NCBI GenBank assembly: GCA_030601545.1
Contig: JAUVTM010000063.1
Location: 1 to 9,182 of the forward strand
Source: Syntrophobacterales bacterium
GTDB taxonomy: Bacteria; Desulfobacterota; Syntrophobacteria; BM002
DNA length: 9,182 nucleotides
Direction: 5' to 3'
The first letter of the stretch is position 1; the number at the start of each line of letters is the position of its first letter. Below, piece by piece: positions 6,506-9,182 of the stretch. Under the pieces are notes generated by a model. The model worked only from the letters and a program-made list of their open reading frames with translations. It was not told where the DNA came from and did not search any database. The translations under genes and the position numbers were made by a program.

Positions 6506-6576
6506 CCACGAAGAGAACCACAAAGAACACAAAGACTTTCATATCATCATGGAAACTTCCTTTGTGCACTTTGTGG
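6506..6576. repeat. Inverted CTTTGTG/CACAAAG repeat, about 9-base period, between hybrid cheA and cheB
   Basis: On the plus strand the left side has three related units: CCACGAAG (6506-6513), CCACAAAG (6518-6525) and CACAAAG (6528-6534). The right side has CTTTGTG (6560-6566) and CTTTGTGG (6569-6576), 9 bases apart. Arms 6518-6534 and 6560-6576 are complementary at 15 of 17 positions around a 25-base loop, so the transcript could form a hairpin between the cheA stop and the cheB start. I recognise CACGAAG/CACAAAG-type intergenic repeats as recurring in environmental bacterial genomes; I know of no assigned function. Confidence 0.75.
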
Positions 6577-6593
6577 TGAAAAACTAAACCTTA

Positions 6594-9182
6594 CTACCCA
6601 CTCCTCTGTCCCAACAAAGTCTCTATGGTTTCAATCAGATGTTTTTGGTCGAAGCTGCTTTTGACCAGATACGCGTCTGCTCCAACCTCCAGCCCCCGCC
6701 GCTTGTCCGTTTCACTCTCCATGGAGGTTACGATTACCACGGGAAGATTCTTCGTCCGCTCATTACCTCTAATTTCTCTGGTAAGAGTAAAACCGTCCAT
6801 TTTCGGCATCAGAATATCGGTAACTACCAGATCAAACCTGTGCTGTCCCAGTTTATTTAATGCATCCAGACCATTTTCCGCAGTGACAACCTGGTAGCCA
6901 GCCGCTGCCAAGATGCTCTTTTCCATCTGGCGTGTCACTACCTGATCTTCCACCACCAGAATCATGTGGCCGCCCGCAGCCCTGACGGTCTCTTCCGCAG
7001 GCTGTTCCCTTTCCAATCTCATCTCAAGCTGCTTGCGCCAAAGCAGCTGCGGCACATCAAGGATGAGCGCCACCTCCCCCGAGCCAAGGATAGTGGCACC
7101 TGCCACGTAGTCTACTTTTTTCAGGTGGCTACCCAGATCTTTTGTTACAATTTCTCGCTCCCCGAAGATATCCTCAACGAGAAAGCCGACTTTCCGCTCC
7201 CCAGCCTGGAGGACCACAACCAAAGCCTTCCCTTCTCCTAATGGACCGCCATTCAGTTCGCTCCATCCCAAAGTGGCAGCAAGACTTCGTACTGGTAGGA
7301 TTTCTTCCTGGTGCACTATCGCTTGACGCCCCTGGATGGATTTGATCTCCAGCGCCGGGACTTGAAAAGTTTTGGCCACCGAAAAAGTGGGAATCGCTAG
7401 GATTTCGCCAGCACACTGGACCATGAGCGCGTGCACAGTGGCCAGGGAGAGCGGCAGGGATATAATGAACGTGGTCCTTTTGCCCAATTCGGAAGTGACC
7501 TCCACCTGCCCCTTCAGTCTTTCCACGTTGGCGCGCACCACATCCATCCCCACCCCGCGTCCCGAAACATCAGTGACCATTTTACTTGTGCTGAATCCGG
7601 GCAAAAAAATGAGATCCAGAAGTTGGGCCTGGGTCCAATCTGCTACATCTTTCTCCTCCACAAGCCCCTTGTCTATAGCCACCTCCTTCAGCCGTAGAGG
7701 ATCGATGCCCTGGCCGTCATCCTCGAGGACTATCAGCACTTTACCACCTTCCTGCCTTACCCCCAGTTTGATAGTCCCCGTCTCCGTCTTGCCAGATTTA
7801 CGTCGAGCTTTGGGCGTCTCAATGCCATGGTCCAGAGCGTTCCGCAGCAAGTGAACAAGAGGGTCGCCCATCTGCTCTAGGATGCGTTTGTCAATAGTTG
7901 TTTGTTCTCCTTCCACCTTGAAATTTACTTTCTTGCCGAATTGACGGCTGAGATCCCGTACTGCCCTGGGCAAGGTATTCAATACGAGTGCCAGCGGCAG
8001 CATGCGAATTTCCATGCTGCGATGCTGAAGGCTCTCAATGTGACGCCCAGTATTTTCCGCAGCCTCCTGCAACCGGCGGCTTGTCTCTTCCAAAGTACTG
8101 CCAAGCTCCAAGAGCTGGGTAAACAGGCTGGCTTTACTATCCGTCTCAGGATCATGCAGATGGAGGGAACCGGTTCCATGGAGCTGCAGCCGTTGCCACC
8201 GATCACGAATGCGCACCAGAGCATCGATTTCATTAGCTAGATGGATTTGGGCAATAGCCGCCTCGCCTGAAAGGTTTACGAGTTCGTCCAATTTGGTTGT
8301 TGGCACCCGCACGGTATCCACGGCCGGAACTCTGGTCTCACTAACTGGGGCCGGCTCAATGACGGCTCGAACCGGCTCCGCCACAATGGCATCATCTTCG
8401 ACCTTGAGTTCTGGTATCAAACTGGCCAGCCGCGCCATGGTGCTTTCCGCGTCCACCTTAATGCGCTTGCTCGCCGACAGGGTATCCAACATCACGCTGA
8501 GGGCGTCATTGGTCTCAAAAAGAGCGTCGCAGGCTTCTGGGGTTACCGGCAGCTTATTCTTTTGCAGAGCGAGAAGAACGTCTTCCATGGAATGAGCCAG
8601 CTTTCCCATGCGCTCGAATCCCATGGTCATAGCCGACCCTTTCAGACTGTGGGCATTACGATAGACTTCCTGCAAAGACTCATTATTCGAGGGTTCTTTT
8701 TCCAGGGTGGACAACCCTCGATTGATTGCTTCCACATTATCACGAGCAGCTGCGATAAAGTCCGGCAGGAGCGGCTCCATATCCTTGGCAGCGCTTTCAT
8801 CCTCCATGGCGGCGAACAGCAAGGGTTCGACTTCCTCCACTAGTTCGGCGACCTTGTCGGAGGGTACATCTCTGGTTCGGAGGTAATGCACAAAGAGATC
8901 CATTCCGTCGAAGAGGAGGTTGGCAAGAGTTTCGCCAAAAGGTAAACGGTCCTCGTTTACTGCTACCAGAACATCTTCAAGAATGTGGGCCAGCTGCCCA
9001 AGCTTTGGAGCCCTCATCCGGTTGGCAAAGCCTTTGATATTGTGTAGTTGTCTGCTGGCCCTATCTATGGAGTCTCGATCCTCTGGTTCACTTTCCAACC
9101 GCAGTAAAGCGTCGTTGAAATGCTCGAGGGCTTCCCGATAATCATCCTTTAGTGTGGAAAACAGATCGATATCTTCAGTCAT
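6594..9182 (-). CDS. Hybrid CheA-type histidine kinase: two HPT domains, kinase core, CheW-like domain and C-terminal receiver
   Basis: Central kinase of a chemosensory array; it autophosphorylates on HPT histidine(s) under receptor/CheW control and passes phosphate to response regulators including CheB. 862 residues. HPT1 (about 8-110) has H47 in LHNIKG; HPT2 (about 138-238) has H178 in the canonical AHSLKGSA. After a proline/valine-rich linker comes the dimerisation domain (about 292-400, starting VPTTKLDELVNLSGE). The ATPase domain has the N box LLRNALDHG (N448), G1 DDGQGID (488-494), F526/F530 and G2 SGRGVGMD (540-547). The CheW-like regulatory domain is about 578-718. The receiver (739-860) has E745/D746, phosphoacceptor D789, T819 and K841. 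No P2-type CheY/CheB docking domain is evident. Layout resembles FrzE and WspE. ATG is at 9182, the last base of the window, so a start further upstream cannot be excluded. The cheB and TPR-cheR genes follow on the same strand. Confidence 0.93.
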   Translation of the reverse strand: MTEDIDLFSTLKDDYREALEHFNDALLRLESEPEDRDSIDRASRQLHNIKGFANRMRAPKLGQLAHILEDVLVAVNEDRLPFGETLANLLFDGMDLFVHYLRTRDVPSDKVAELVEEVEPLLFAAMEDESAAKDMEPLLPDFIAAARDNVEAINRGLSTLEKEPSNNESLQEVYRNAHSLKGSAMTMGFERMGKLAHSMEDVLLALQKNKLPVTPEACDALFETNDALSVMLDTLSASKRIKVDAESTMARLASLIPELKVEDDAIVAEPVRAVIEPAPVSETRVPAVDTVRVPTTKLDELVNLSGEAAIAQIHLANEIDALVRIRDRWQRLQLHGTGSLHLHDPETDSKASLFTQLLELGSTLEETSRRLQEAAENTGRHIESLQHRSMEIRMLPLALVLNTLPRAVRDLSRQFGKKVNFKVEGEQTTIDKRILEQMGDPLVHLLRNALDHGIETPKARRKSGKTETGTIKLGVRQEGGKVLIVLEDDGQGIDPLRLKEVAIDKGLVEEKDVADWTQAQLLDLIFLPGFSTSKMVTDVSGRGVGMDVVRANVERLKGQVEVTSELGKRTTFIISLPLSLATVHALMVQCAGEILAIPTFSVAKTFQVPALEIKSIQGRQAIVHQEEILPVRSLAATLGWSELNGGPLGEGKALVVVLQAGERKVGFLVEDIFGEREIVTKDLGSHLKKVDYVAGATILGSGEVALILDVPQLLWRKQLEMRLEREQPAEETVRAAGGHMILVVEDQVVTRQMEKSILAAAGYQVVTAENGLDALNKLGQHRFDLVVTDILMPKMDGFTLTREIRGNERTKNLPVVIVTSMESETDKRRGLEVGADAYLVKSSFDQKHLIETIETLLGQRSG

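Noticed and set aside
6506..6576. Insertion-sequence remnant or transposon end
   Set aside because: The inverted arms are only 25 bases apart, enclose no coding trace, and no target-site duplication is visible.

Overview
The window (about 9.2 kb, moderate G+C) carries six protein genes, all on the minus strand. No tRNA, rRNA, insertion sequence or CRISPR array was seen. The protein types (FrzE/WspE-like hybrid CheA, CheB, CheR with TPR repeats, a large peptide-type solute-binding protein) and the repeat-filled gaps suggest a Gram-negative environmental bacterium. Desulfobacterota (former Deltaproteobacteria) is my best guess, but this is an inference from gene style and no marker gene is present.

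Reading in the direction of transcription (right to left), the first block is chemosensory: a hybrid CheA kinase with two HPT domains and a C-terminal receiver (9182-6594), CheB methylesterase (about 6466-5354) and a CheR methyltransferase with a basic linker and TPR tail (5343-3880). CheB and CheR are 10 bp apart and look cotranscribed. Together these give a kinase and an adaptation pair for chemoreceptors. Receptors, CheW and any free CheY or other output protein must lie outside the window. The fused receiver and the TPR-CheR resemble Frz/Wsp-type alternative-output pathways more than the classical flagellar pathway.

Next comes a YqaA/DedA-superfamily (VTT domain) membrane protein (3729-3124). 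The last block is an ABC peptide-type uptake operon: a 709-residue membrane-anchored family 5 solute-binding protein with an unusual insert of about 145 residues (2894-765), and 3 bp later an OppB/DppB-type permease that runs off the left edge (761-1).

The most distinctive signal is between the genes. Each of the three gaps longer than 20 bp holds short-period tandem repeats in inverted arms. Two gaps use an exact 7-base period with different unit sequences (CAGC-type at 3032-3121, AAGG-type and GCTTACC-type at 3739-3884). The third uses a roughly 9-base period (CTTTGTGnn-type at 6506-6576). All could fold as hairpins in the transcript. One array runs over the cheR stop codon and another reaches to within 10 bases of the yqaA start codon.
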